Made by a program: the position numbers and the translations under genes. 64,000 nucleotides of DNA. Origin: Thermomonas aquatica. Its GTDB lineage: Bacteria; Pseudomonadota; Gammaproteobacteria; Xanthomonadales; Xanthomonadaceae. The DNA lies in NCBI RefSeq assembly GCF_006337105.1, contig NZ_CP040871.1, forward strand, positions 930,001 to 994,000, read 5' to 3'. The notes under the pieces are model-generated. The model saw only the letters and a program-made list of their open reading frames with translations, did not search any database and was not told the origin of the DNA. Below, piece by piece: positions 8,507 through 16,904 of this stretch. Position 1 is the stretch's first letter, and every line of letters begins with the position of its first letter.

Positions 8507-9744
8507 CCCAGCAGCGCCTGGATCGCCCGGCGATAGCGTGCGGCGACGGCATCGCGCTCGCGATGGCGGCCATCCTCGACCACGCGCACGCCGGCGACGT
8601 CCACATCGCGCACCACGTTGGCATTGCCGCTGAAGATCCAGCGATCGACCAGGTCGGCATCGACTGCACCGCTCAGGATCGGCGCCTCCGCATCCAGCAC
8701 GATGCGGTCATCGACTGCGAAGCCGGTGCTGTCCGCCGAACTCGCCAGCACGCCCTGCAGCAAGGTCGTGCCGACGCTCGGCGAGCGCATGCTGCTGGCG
8801 ATGTTGCGGCGCTGCGCACGCAGGCGCTGGCCGTATTCCAGCCAGCGCAATTCCTCCACCGGCGACACCGAGATGTGCGAATCGGAGCCCACGCCCCAGC
8901 GGCCGCCGGCATCCAGGTAATCGCGCAGCGGGAACAGGCCGTCGCCGAGGTTGGCTTCGGTGGTGGTGCAGATCGCCACCGTCGCGCCGCTGCGGGCGAT
9001 GCCCTGCACTTCGGCCGCGTCGAGGTGGGTGGCATGCACCAGCGTCCAGCGCGCGTCCACGTCCGCGTTGTCGAGCAGCCATTGCACCGGCCGCGCGCCG
9101 CGCACGGCCACGCATTCGTCGACTTCGGCCATTTGCTCGGCGATATGGATGTGCACGCGCGAGTCGTTCGGCAATGCCGCGATTACCTCGCGCATCGCCT
9201 GCGGCGGCACCGCGCGCAGGCTGTGCAGGGCGCAGCCGATGCGCACCCTCTCGCCTGCGTCGGCGCGCAGCACATCCAGCAGCCGCAGGTAGGCCTCGAC
9301 CTCGTGGCCGAAGCGGCGCTGGCGTTCCGACAGCGGGCGCGCATCGAAACCGCCGGTCATGTACAGCACCGGCAGCAGGGTGATGCGGATGCCGGTGTCG
9401 CGCGCGGCGCGCAGCAGCGCCTGCGACATCGCATCGGCATTCGCGTATGGCCTGCCATCCGGCGCATGGTGCAGGTAATGGAACTCGCAGACCGTGGTGT
9501 AGCCGGCTTCCAGCATCTCCACGTACAGCTGGGCGGCCACCGCGTGCACCAGCTCGGGATCGAAGCGCGCGGCCATCGCGTACATGGTTTCGCGCCAGGT
9601 CCAGAACGAGTCGGCGGGATCGGTCTGGCGCTCGGCCATGCCCGCCATCGCGCGCTGGAAGGCATGCGAATGCAGGTTGGCGATGCCGGGCAAGGCCCAG
9701 CCGCGCGCGGTGCGAGTGACGAGGGATGCGGTCGGCGTGTGCAT
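8503..9744 (-). CDS. hutF: Formimidoylglutamate deiminase HutF (413 aa), short N-terminus
   Basis: An amidohydrolase-superfamily enzyme that hydrolyses N-formimino-L-glutamate to N-formyl-L-glutamate and ammonia, the alternative to direct HutG cleavage. Metal motif HSHAFQR follows PGIANL very near the N-terminus; further metal and catalytic motifs are [16 protein letters not shown] and [25 protein letters not shown], which is diagnostic of HutF. Family members are commonly about 450 residues with a beta-sandwich strand set before PGxxNLHSH; here only about 20 residues precede it. No upstream reading frame supplies the missing part. A -10-like hexamer just upstream supports this ATG as the real start. 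It is divergent from hutI. Confidence 0.92.
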   Translation of the reverse strand: MHTPTASLVTRTARGWALPGIANLHSHAFQRAMAGMAERQTDPADSFWTWRETMYAMAARFDPELVHAVAAQLYVEMLEAGYTTVCEFHYLHHAPDGRPYANADAMSQALLRAARDTGIRITLLPVLYMTGGFDARPLSERQRRFGHEVEAYLRLLDVLRADAGERVRIGCALHSLRAVPPQAMREVIAALPNDSRVHIHIAEQMAEVDECVAVRGARPVQWLLDNADVDARWTLVHATHLDAAEVQGIARSGATVAICTTTEANLGDGLFPLRDYLDAGGRWGVGSDSHISVSPVEELRWLEYGQRLRAQRRNIASSMRSPSVGTTLLQGVLASSADSTGFAVDDRIVLDAEAPILSGAVDADLVDRWIFSGNANVVRDVDVAGVRVVEDGRHRERDAVAARYRRAIQALLG

Positions 9745-9750
9745 CCGCGC

Positions 9751-9756
9751 ATTGTC
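9751..9756 (-). promoter_or_regulatory. -10-like hexamer six bases before hutF ATG
   Basis: On the minus strand GACAAT lies exactly six bases before the hutF ATG, with no Shine-Dalgarno sequence. This matches the geometry expected for a leaderless transcript. The -35 region is not recognisable. Confidence 0.35.
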
Positions 9757-9805
9757 GCGCAAACGCGACGCCCGCTGCGGTAGGCTGCGCGCACCTGGAG
9801 GGCGC

Positions 9806-10006
9806 ATGGATCCGATGTTGTTGCTGGGAGCGATGTTCGCGGCCATCGCGTTGGTCGTGCTGGTGTTCGCCAACCGCTGGCAGGGTCGCGGTCGTCGTGC
9901 TGGCAGTGGCGATGGCGGTGGCTGGAGCGATGGCGGCTCGCACGGCGGCGATTGCGATGCCGGCGGCGACGGCGGCGGTTGCGACGGAGGCGGCGGTGGC
10001 GACTGA
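9806..10006 (+). CDS. Small membrane protein with Gly/Asp/Cys-rich tail (66 aa)
   Basis: A 66-residue protein with one N-terminal transmembrane helix ([19 protein letters not shown]), a short basic stretch ([10 protein letters not shown]), then a tail of about 32 residues made mainly of Gly, Asp, Ser and two Cys (motifs [29 protein letters not shown]). Similar short Gly/Asp/Cys-rich tails occur in uncharacterised small bacterial membrane proteins; the acidic, cysteine-bearing tail could bind metal (inference). A good ribosome binding site (CTGGAGG) precedes the ATG. It overlaps the GTG start of hutI by 11 bases, so hutI may depend on its translation. An accidental GC-rich frame cannot be fully excluded. 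Confidence 0.55.
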   Translation: MDPMLLLGAMFAAIALVVLVFANRWQGRGRRAGSGDGGGWSDGGSHGGDCDAGGDGGGCDGGGGGD

Positions 10007-11216
10007 ACGCTGGGACGGATTGCTGCTCGGCGCCACCCTGGCGACGCTGGACGCGGAGACCGGCTACGGCCTGGTCGAAGACGGCGCGCTGGGCTGGAGG
10101 GACGGCATGCTGGCCTATGTCGGCCCGCGCGACGGCCTGCCCGGGGAGATCGATGCGCTCGCCGACGAAGTCATCGAAGCCGATGGCCTGGTGACGCCGG
10201 GGCTGGTGGATTGCCACACGCATGCCGTCTTCGCCGGCGACCGCGCGGCGGAGTTCGAGCTGCGTTTGCAAGGCGCCAGCTACGAGCAGATCGCGCGCGC
10301 CGGCGGCGGCATCCTCTCCACCGTGGGCGCGGTGCGCGCGGCGAGCGAGGCGGAGTTGCTGCGGCAATCGGAACCGCGCGTGCTCGCCCTGCTGCGCGAT
10401 GGCGTGACCACGCTGGAGATCAAGTCCGGCTACGGCCTGGACTTCGACAACGAACGCAAGATGCTGCGGGTCGCGCGCGCATTGGGCGAGCGCTACCGCA
10501 TCGACGTGCGCACCACCTACCTCGCCGCGCACGCGCTGCCGCCGGAATACAAGGACGATGCCGACGGCTACATCGATGCGGCCATCGGCTGGCTGCCGCA
10601 GTTGCAGGCGGAAGGTCTGGTCGATGCGGTGGATGCGTTCTGCGAAGGCATCGGGTTCAGCCCGGCGCAGACGCGGCGCATGTTCGAGGCCGCGCGCGCG
10701 CTCGGACTACCGGTGAAGCTGCATGCGGACCAGCTCAGCGACCTCGGCGGCGCGGCGCTGGCGGCGCACTTCGACGGCCTGTCCGCCGACCACATCGAAT
10801 ACACCAGCGACGCGGGCGTGCGTGCGATGGCCGAACACGGCACGGTCGCGGTGCTGCTGCCCGGCGCCTTCCACGTGCTGCGCGAGACCAGGCTGCCGCC
10901 GATCGAACGACTGCGCGCGCAGCGCGTGCCGATGGCGGTGGCGACCGACTGCAATCCCGGCACCGCGCCATTGCTGTCCTTGCGGCAGGCGATGCAGCTG
11001 GCCTGCACCCACTTCAGGCTCACGCCCGAGGAAGCGCTGCGCGGCGCCACGCAGCATGCGGCCAAGGCGCTCGGCCTGGCCGACCGCGGCGTGCTGCGCA
11101 CGGGCATGCGCGCGGATTTCGTGCATTGGCGCATCCGCCATCCCGCCGAGCTGTGCTACTGGCTGGGCGGCGATCTTGCCCACGGCAGTTTCGCCGGCGG
11201 TCGCCGGCTCACCTGA
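9996..11216 (+). CDS. hutI: Imidazolonepropionase HutI (406 aa)
   Basis: Zn/Fe-dependent amidohydrolase that opens imidazolone-5-propionate to N-formimino-L-glutamate, the third step of histidine degradation. Family signatures are present in order: [25 protein letters not shown], the active-site GGGILSTV loop, [54 protein letters not shown], and [10 protein letters not shown]. There is no ATG near the expected N-terminus. The GTG at 9996 lies five bases after GGAGG and gives the usual length of about 405. It lies inside the end of the 66-residue gene. With hutF (divergent) it supplies two adjacent steps. Confidence 0.95.
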   Translation: MATERWDGLLLGATLATLDAETGYGLVEDGALGWRDGMLAYVGPRDGLPGEIDALADEVIEADGLVTPGLVDCHTHAVFAGDRAAEFELRLQGASYEQIARAGGGILSTVGAVRAASEAELLRQSEPRVLALLRDGVTTLEIKSGYGLDFDNERKMLRVARALGERYRIDVRTTYLAAHALPPEYKDDADGYIDAAIGWLPQLQAEGLVDAVDAFCEGIGFSPAQTRRMFEAARALGLPVKLHADQLSDLGGAALAAHFDGLSADHIEYTSDAGVRAMAEHGTVAVLLPGAFHVLRETRLPPIERLRAQRVPMAVATDCNPGTAPLLSLRQAMQLACTHFRLTPEEALRGATQHAAKALGLADRGVLRTGMRADFVHWRIRHPAELCYWLGGDLAHGSFAGGRRLT

Positions 11217-11235
11217 TTCCCGACGGAGGTTTCCC

Positions 11236-12432
<1,197 letters not shown>

Positions 12433-12439
12433 AACGCGA

Positions 12440-12461
12440 AAGCCCCGCCGAGGCGGGGCTT
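12440..12461. terminator. Bidirectional hairpin between dipeptidase and THX genes
   Basis: AAGCCCCGCC and its complement GGCGGGGCTT form a tight ten-base-pair GC-rich stem eight bases after the dipeptidase stop and before the convergent THX gene. The flanking A and T pairs make it usable from both sides. Confidence 0.7.
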
Positions 12462-12490
12462 CCGGAGTGCAGCGCGAGGAGGTTTTCGCC

Positions 12491-12673
12491 TCAGCCCGCC
12501 TTCTTGGCAACGGCCTTCTTGGCCGGCGCCTTGGCCACGGTCTTGGTCGCGGCCTTCTTCACTGCCGGCGCGGCGGCGGTGCCGGCGGCCTTGGCGGTGG
12601 CCTTCGGTCGCGCATTGCCGTAGCTGGCGTTGTAGCGCTTGCCCTTGGCGGTCTTGCGGTCGCCCTTGCCCAT
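12491..12673 (-). CDS. 30S ribosomal protein THX with Lys/Ala-rich tail (60 aa)
   Basis: The first 25 residues (MGKGDRKTAKGKRYNASYGNARP) match ribosomal protein THX, the very small basic protein that sits in the head of the 30S subunit in Thermus and occurs in many proteobacteria. Here it is followed by about 35 residues of Lys/Ala/Pro repeats (KKAATK, AKAPAKKAVAKKA) resembling histone-H1-like bacterial DNA-binding tails, so the protein is over twice the minimum length. An AGGAG lies eight bases before this ATG. An upstream in-frame reading would add 22 poorly supported residues. It converges on the dipeptidase gene. Confidence 0.8.
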   Translation of the reverse strand: MGKGDRKTAKGKRYNASYGNARPKATAKAAGTAAAPAVKKAATKTVAKAPAKKAVAKKAG

Positions 12674-12754
12674 CGTGTTGCTCCTGGATCGAATCGTGAA
12701 AGTGGGTCGCGACGCGCGCGAGGGCGCGAATTCTAGCACGAGGCGACGGCGGCC

Positions 12755-13162
12755 TCAGTGCGCGCAGGTGGCGTCGTGCACGTGGCCGTGGCTGAGCCGC
12801 AGGTTGGCCAGATGCGCCAGGCCGACCAGGGTGCCGCCGAAGGTCATCACCACCGCATGCGCCGCGACGTCGTGGTGCAGCGGTTCATAGGCGACTCCCG
12901 ACCACAACGCCGCCAAGCCGGGCAGCAGCAGCCATAGCGCGCGCACCGCGCCGTGGCGGCGATAGCCGAGGACGACGGTGAACAAGCCGAGCAGGGTCGC
13001 GAACGCCACGAAGGCCTGCTCGAAGCCGTTGTCCAGCCAGGTGGCGATGCCGAGCGTGGGCAGCAAGGCGATCACCGCCGGCAGCAACGCGCAATGGATC
13101 GCGCACAGCAGCGAACCGGTCGCGCCGAGGCGGTCGAGCAGGCGGTGCTGGGAGCGGGTCAT
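12755..13162 (-). CDS. MerC-domain membrane protein, putative zinc-responsive (135 aa)
   Basis: Four predicted transmembrane helices with the MerC-family motif CAIHC in the first helix (about residues 20-24). The C-terminus is His-rich (HGHVHDATCAH) and there is a further HHDVAAH loop, both able to bind metal. MerC proteins carry Hg(II) across the inner membrane in mercury operons, but no mer gene is nearby. A near-perfect Zur box lies three bases upstream of its ATG, so a role in zinc uptake or handling is more likely (inference). It follows the ABC permease gene on the same strand with 44 bases between. No Shine-Dalgarno sequence is visible because the box occupies that position. Confidence 0.8.
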   Translation of the reverse strand: MTRSQHRLLDRLGATGSLLCAIHCALLPAVIALLPTLGIATWLDNGFEQAFVAFATLLGLFTVVLGYRRHGAVRALWLLLPGLAALWSGVAYEPLHHDVAAHAVVMTFGGTLVGLAHLANLRLSHGHVHDATCAH

Positions 13163-13164
13163 TC

Positions 13165-13177
13165 GTTATATTGTAAC
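13165..13177 (-). promoter_or_regulatory. Zur box in front of the MerC-like gene
   Basis: On the minus strand the sequence reads GTTACAATATAAC, differing at one base from the gammaproteobacterial Zur-box core GTTATAATATAAC. It ends three bases before the MerC-like ATG. Zinc-loaded Zur bound here would cover the promoter and start site. The TATAAC half may double as the -10 element. Confidence 0.7.
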
Positions 13178-13206
13178 GATATGCGGATCGGCTGGCTGAA
13201 TGCCGG

Positions 13207-14019
13207 CTAGGCCGCGGCGTCGAACACCGCGGCATCGGCGGCCTGCGCCGGATGCGCGCGCCGCACCGCCGGGATCGCCTGCGCCAGCAAGGCGGTGCCG
13301 GCCAGCACCCAGACGATCATCGCCCCGCTCGGCAGGTCCAGCACCGCCGACAGCACCAGCCCGCCGATATAGCCGACGGCGCCGATCAGGTAGGCCGCGA
13401 GCAGCCGCGCCCGTCCCTGCATGCCGGCGGTGGCCAGCGCCGGCACGATCAGGCTGGCGAACACCAGGTACACCCCGACCAGCTGCACCGAGGCGGTGAT
13501 CGCCAGCGCGAACAGCGCATAGAACAGCAGGCCGGCCAGGCGCCCGCCACGCAGCCACATCACCCCAAGCAGGAGGGCCGAGAGGATCGCCGCCGGGATC
13601 AGCTGCGCATAGCTCACCCACAGGATCTGCCCGACCAGCAGGTCCTTGAGGTGTTCGCCGCCCTGCGGGTTGTCGGCCAGCAGCAGCAGGCCGCCGGTCG
13701 CGGCCAGCACGAACAGGGTGCCGATCAGCGGCTCCTGCTGTTGCGGCCAGCGGCGGTCGGTCCAGGCCAGCAGGCCGGCGCCCGCAAGCGCCGCGGCGGC
13801 CGCGGCGAACTGCACGCCCAGGCCGTGCTCGTCCACGCCCAGGTACTGGGCCAGGATCACCCCGAGCCCGGCGATCTGCGCGATGGCCAGGTCGATGAAG
13901 ATGATCCCGCGGTTCAGCACCTGCTTGCCCAGCGGCACGTGCGTGGACAGCACGATCAGCCCGGCCACGCAGGCCGGACCGAGGATGCCGATGTCCAGGC
14001 CTTCCCAGTTCAAGGTCAC
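13207..14019 (-). CDS. znuB: Zinc/manganese ABC transporter permease, ZnuB-like (270 aa)
   Basis: An ABC-3 family inner-membrane permease with about eight hydrophobic helices. It starts at GTG (the ribosome initiates inside the end of the upstream binding-protein gene, GTGA overlap at 14016-14019). Family-typical stretches include PLGKQVLNRGIIFIDLAIAQ near the N-terminus, LLVGQILWVSYAQL mid-protein and FASLIVPALATA in the cytoplasmic coupling region. It should form the membrane channel for the metal delivered by the adjacent binding protein. The ATPase (ZnuC) that would drive it is not encoded anywhere in this cluster. Confidence 0.88.
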   Translation of the reverse strand: MTLNWEGLDIGILGPACVAGLIVLSTHVPLGKQVLNRGIIFIDLAIAQIAGLGVILAQYLGVDEHGLGVQFAAAAAALAGAGLLAWTDRRWPQQQEPLIGTLFVLAATGGLLLLADNPQGGEHLKDLLVGQILWVSYAQLIPAAILSALLLGVMWLRGGRLAGLLFYALFALAITASVQLVGVYLVFASLIVPALATAGMQGRARLLAAYLIGAVGYIGGLVLSAVLDLPSGAMIVWVLAGTALLAQAIPAVRRAHPAQAADAAVFDAAA

Positions 14020-14915
14020 TTGGCGGCTCCCAGCAGCTTGGCGATGGTCGAATCGAACAGGCCGAACAGGTCCTTGGACTGCGCGTCGCCACCGACGGTG
14101 AACGGCAGGGTCAGCGCCGGCACGCCGGTGCGATCACTCAGCCAATCGGCGGGCTTCGGATCCTGGTAGGCGGCGCGGACGATCGCCAGCGTATTGTTCG
14201 ACTTGGTGGTGCCGACCAGGCTGGCCAGGTGCGCCGCGGTCGGCGGCACCGCCGGCTTCGGTTCCAGCGCGCCGATCTGCTGGATGCCCAGCCAATCCCA
14301 CAGGTAGACCCAGCTGATGTGGTGGACCACGACCTTGCGGCCCTTCAGCGGCGCGGCCTGCGCCTGCCACTTCACCATCGCCGCCAGCCAGCGTTTGCTG
14401 AAATCGGCCAGGCGCGACTGGTAGGTCGCCGCATTCGCCGGATCCAGCTGCACCAGCCGCGCATCCAGCGCCTTGGCGATCACCAGCACCCGCCGCGGAT
14501 CCATCTGCACGTGCGGATTGCCGTCCGGATGCACGTCGCCGTTGGCGCGGTCCAGCGCGGTCGGCTTCTCCAGCGTCTTCACCTGCATCGCGGCCATGAA
14601 CGACCCCGGGCCGGACGCGACCTTGGTATTGCCCGATTGCCGGATCAGCTGCGGCAGCCAGCCCACTTCCAGCTCGGCGCCGGTGCAGACCACCAGGTCC
14701 GCGCTGCGCACCTTGGCGATCAGGCTGGGCTTGGCCTCGACCACGTGCACGTCCTGCAGCGCGGTGGTGGCGACATCGACATCGACCTTGTCGCCGGCCA
14801 GTTCCTGCACCAGCGAACCCCATTCCGGTTCGCAGGCGAACACTTTCAGTTTCGCCTCGGCCGGGGTGGAGACCAGCGCGGCAAGCAGCAAGGCGGGAAT
14901 CGCGAGAAGTTTCAT
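14016..14915 (-). CDS. znuA: Zinc ABC transporter substrate-binding protein, ZnuA-like (299 aa)
   Basis: A periplasmic cluster A-I binding protein: signal peptide (MKLLAIPALLLAALVSTPAEA), then FACEPEWGSLVQELAG, with putative zinc ligands at His in TALQDVHVVEAKPS, His in GNPHVQMDPRR, His in VVVHHISWVYL, and an acidic residue near the C-terminus. It lacks the long His/Asp-rich loop seen in many ZnuA proteins. Two cysteines (FACEPE, VVCTGAE) could form a disulfide. It is followed by znuB with a four-base overlap and preceded by the outer-membrane barrel gene after 26 bases, so the three probably form one Zur-controlled operon. Confidence 0.88.
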   Translation of the reverse strand: MKLLAIPALLLAALVSTPAEAKLKVFACEPEWGSLVQELAGDKVDVDVATTALQDVHVVEAKPSLIAKVRSADLVVCTGAELEVGWLPQLIRQSGNTKVASGPGSFMAAMQVKTLEKPTALDRANGDVHPDGNPHVQMDPRRVLVIAKALDARLVQLDPANAATYQSRLADFSKRWLAAMVKWQAQAAPLKGRKVVVHHISWVYLWDWLGIQQIGALEPKPAVPPTAAHLASLVGTTKSNNTLAIVRAAYQDPKPADWLSDRTGVPALTLPFTVGGDAQSKDLFGLFDSTIAKLLGAAK

Positions 14916-14941
14916 CGTCGGGCCTTCGGGATCGATGGGGT

Positions 14942-16300
14942 TCAGAACTTGTGCGCGCCGTGCGCGCCCAGGCTGGTCTGGTATTGCAGGGACAGCGCAT
15001 TGTCGCGCTGGCCCGGATCCGGCGTATCGCGGCTGAACTGCAGGCGGAACAGGCTGAACTCGCTGTTGCGCCAGGTCAGCTGCACGCTGTGGCGGAACGG
15101 ATCGAACGTGCTGCCGAACGGCAACGCGGCATCGCCCCACAGCTTGTCGTAGCGGTAGCCCGCGTCCCAGCTGCGGTTGAAGCGATACACGCCTTCCAGG
15201 TACGCGCCGCGGCGCTGGCCGTTCCATGCCAGCGTGTCGAGCGCGTCGTCCGGATTCACCCACAGGCCATCGCGATCGTCGAGCATGTATTCGCCGCGCA
15301 GGGTGATGCCGCCATCCTTGAAGTTGCCCTGCGGCGCCCATTTCCAGGTCGCGTCGGCCACGTACAAGGTGGCGTCGCCGTTGAAGCCGTCCTCGCCTGC
15401 GGCGGTGCGCGTCTTCAGCAGCGACACGCCGGCCAGCCATTCGTTGTTGGTGCCGGCATCGCCGCCGACATGCGCGAACAGGCTGCGCGTGCCGATGCCG
15501 CCGTTCTGCGCGCCGCCGCCGGGATAGTGCTGGCCGCGGAACAGTTCGCCGCCGAGTTCGAGGAACAACTTGGTCGGCGCGACCCAGCGCAGCTGCGCGC
15601 CGTCGTCGCCGTACTGCCCGCCAAGGAAGGCCTGGTACGGCAGCGGGCGGTCGAAGAAATTGTCGGTATGCGCGTGGTGGCTGTTGAGGTAGCCGATGTT
15701 GGAGAAGAACCGGCCCAGGCGCAGGCTGAAGCCGGCCGGCAGCGCGGTGGTGTCGATGTAGGCCTCCTCGACGCCGAGGTGGTCCTCGCCGTCCTCGCTG
15801 CCCATCGCCATCGTCACCTGGCCGTAGAACTTGTCGTCGATGTTGGCCGACAGCGAGAGTTCGCTTTCGCCCAGCGACAAGCCGTTCGCGCTGGGGCCGC
15901 CCTCGCCCACCAGCGGGAAGCCCGCGCGCGCGTAGGCGTCCGGATTCAGCGAGTGGTGCGAGTAGCTGCCGTTGAGGATCAGGCTGATCGCGGGGTTGAA
16001 GGCATTGGCGTTGCTGCCGCCGCTGCTGTCGGCGGGGACGGCGACGTTCGCCGTGGCGGTGTCGGCCGGGGCGTCGTCGGCGGTTGCGGCCAGCGCGTCG
16101 ATCTCGGCTTCGGCCGAGGTGGCGGCGGGTGCCGAAGCGGGTACGGCCGCGGCGGATGCGTTGCCCTTCATCGCCTGGATTTCGGCCTGCAGCGCGCGCA
16201 CCTGCGCTTCCAGCGCGGCGATGCGGTCGTGGTCGCTCTGCGCGAAGGCGGGCGTCGCCAGGGTCGACAGCAGGGCCAGGGCGAGCAACTTCTTGGTCAT
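14942..16300 (-). CDS. Zur-controlled outer-membrane beta-barrel protein (452 aa)
   Basis: A signal peptide ending AFAQ is followed by a short coiled coil (DHDRIAALEAQVRALQAEIQAM, read in two pieces), an Ala/Pro linker, and a barrel of about 340 residues with alternating aromatic strands and a C-terminal aromatic residue (Phe) typical of outer-membrane porins. His-rich loops (YSHHSL, NSHHAHTDNF) could bind zinc. The layout resembles OprO/P-like trimeric porins with an N-terminal coiled coil and the loosely named zinc-regulated outer-membrane receptors; no TonB box or plug is seen. A Zur box lies 25-43 bases upstream. A role in letting zinc through the outer membrane is inferred from context. 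Confidence 0.75.
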   Translation of the reverse strand: MTKKLLALALLSTLATPAFAQSDHDRIAALEAQVRALQAEIQAMKGNASAAAVPASAPAATSAEAEIDALAATADDAPADTATANVAVPADSSGGSNANAFNPAISLILNGSYSHHSLNPDAYARAGFPLVGEGGPSANGLSLGESELSLSANIDDKFYGQVTMAMGSEDGEDHLGVEEAYIDTTALPAGFSLRLGRFFSNIGYLNSHHAHTDNFFDRPLPYQAFLGGQYGDDGAQLRWVAPTKLFLELGGELFRGQHYPGGGAQNGGIGTRSLFAHVGGDAGTNNEWLAGVSLLKTRTAAGEDGFNGDATLYVADATWKWAPQGNFKDGGITLRGEYMLDDRDGLWVNPDDALDTLAWNGQRRGAYLEGVYRFNRSWDAGYRYDKLWGDAALPFGSTFDPFRHSVQLTWRNSEFSLFRLQFSRDTPDPGQRDNALSLQYQTSLGAHGAHKF

Positions 16301-16324
16301 GCGATCCGATCCGATATGCTACGT

Positions 16325-16343
16325 AAGTTATAACATAACATTT
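16325..16343 (-). promoter_or_regulatory. Zur box upstream of the porin-znuA-znuB operon
   Basis: On the minus strand this reads AAATGTTATGTTATAACTT. It agrees with the Zur consensus AAATGTTATAATATAACAT at all but three or four positions, including the complete left half AAATGTTAT. It lies 25 bases before the porin start and downstream of the zur gene, in the 103-base gap. Confidence 0.75.
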
Positions 16344-16403
16344 CGCGGATCGATCCCGTCAACAGGACATTGGTCATGCCCGGACCGGGTTATCGGGATG
16401 GGC

Positions 16404-16895
16404 TCAGGCCGCCCGCGCGCATTTCGCGCACAGGCCATGCACTTCCAGGGTCTGCGCCTGCGGGGCGAAGCCCAGCGCGCGCGCGGCGCTGTCCAGCGAG
16501 GCGACGATGCTGGCGTCTTCCAGTTCGGTCGCGGAATGGCAGCGGTCGCAGATCAGGAACGGGACCGAATGCTGGGCGCTGTTCGGATGGTGGCAGGCGA
16601 CGAAGGCGTTGATCGATTCCAGCTTGTGGATGAAGCCGTTCGCCAGCAGGAAGTCGAGCGCGCGATACACCGTCGGCGGCGCGGCGGCGCCGGCGCCTTC
16701 GCCATCGCGCACCTGTTCCAGCAGGTCGTAGGCCTTGATCGGCTTGCCGGCGGCGGCCACCAGCGACAGCACCCGCGCGCGGATCGCGGTCAGGCGCAGG
16801 CCGCGCTCGTTGCAGGCGCGTTCCACCGCGGCCACGAAGCCGGCGGCATCGTGGACGTGGTGCTTGGGATCGGAGCAGGCGTGCGTCTTGCCCAT
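16404..16895 (-). CDS. zur: Zinc uptake regulator Zur, Fur family (163 aa)
   Basis: A Fur-family winged-helix repressor: DNA-recognition region RLTAIRARVLSLV ... PPTVYRALDFLLANGFIHKLE, then the dimer domain with the regulatory zinc-site residues FVACHHPN and the structural zinc Cys pairs CDRC and CAKC. The wording of the motifs (ACHH rather than the Fur FCDHC pattern) and the neighbouring Znu-type genes support Zur. It is an intracellular zinc sensor that represses import genes when zinc is plentiful. It sits directly upstream of its likely targets on the same strand. Its ATG lies ten bases after the gltX stop, and a CATAAA-type sequence overlapping that stop might serve as its -10. Confidence 0.92.
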   Translation of the reverse strand: MGKTHACSDPKHHVHDAAGFVAAVERACNERGLRLTAIRARVLSLVAAAGKPIKAYDLLEQVRDGEGAGAAAPPTVYRALDFLLANGFIHKLESINAFVACHHPNSAQHSVPFLICDRCHSATELEDASIVASLDSAARALGFAPQAQTLEVHGLCAKCARAA

Positions 16896-16904
16896 GTCGC
16901 TGAT

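Noticed and set aside
12755..13162. Mercury-resistance operon
   Set aside because: Only a MerC-like protein is present, with no merR, merA, merT or merP nearby; the Zur box points to zinc.
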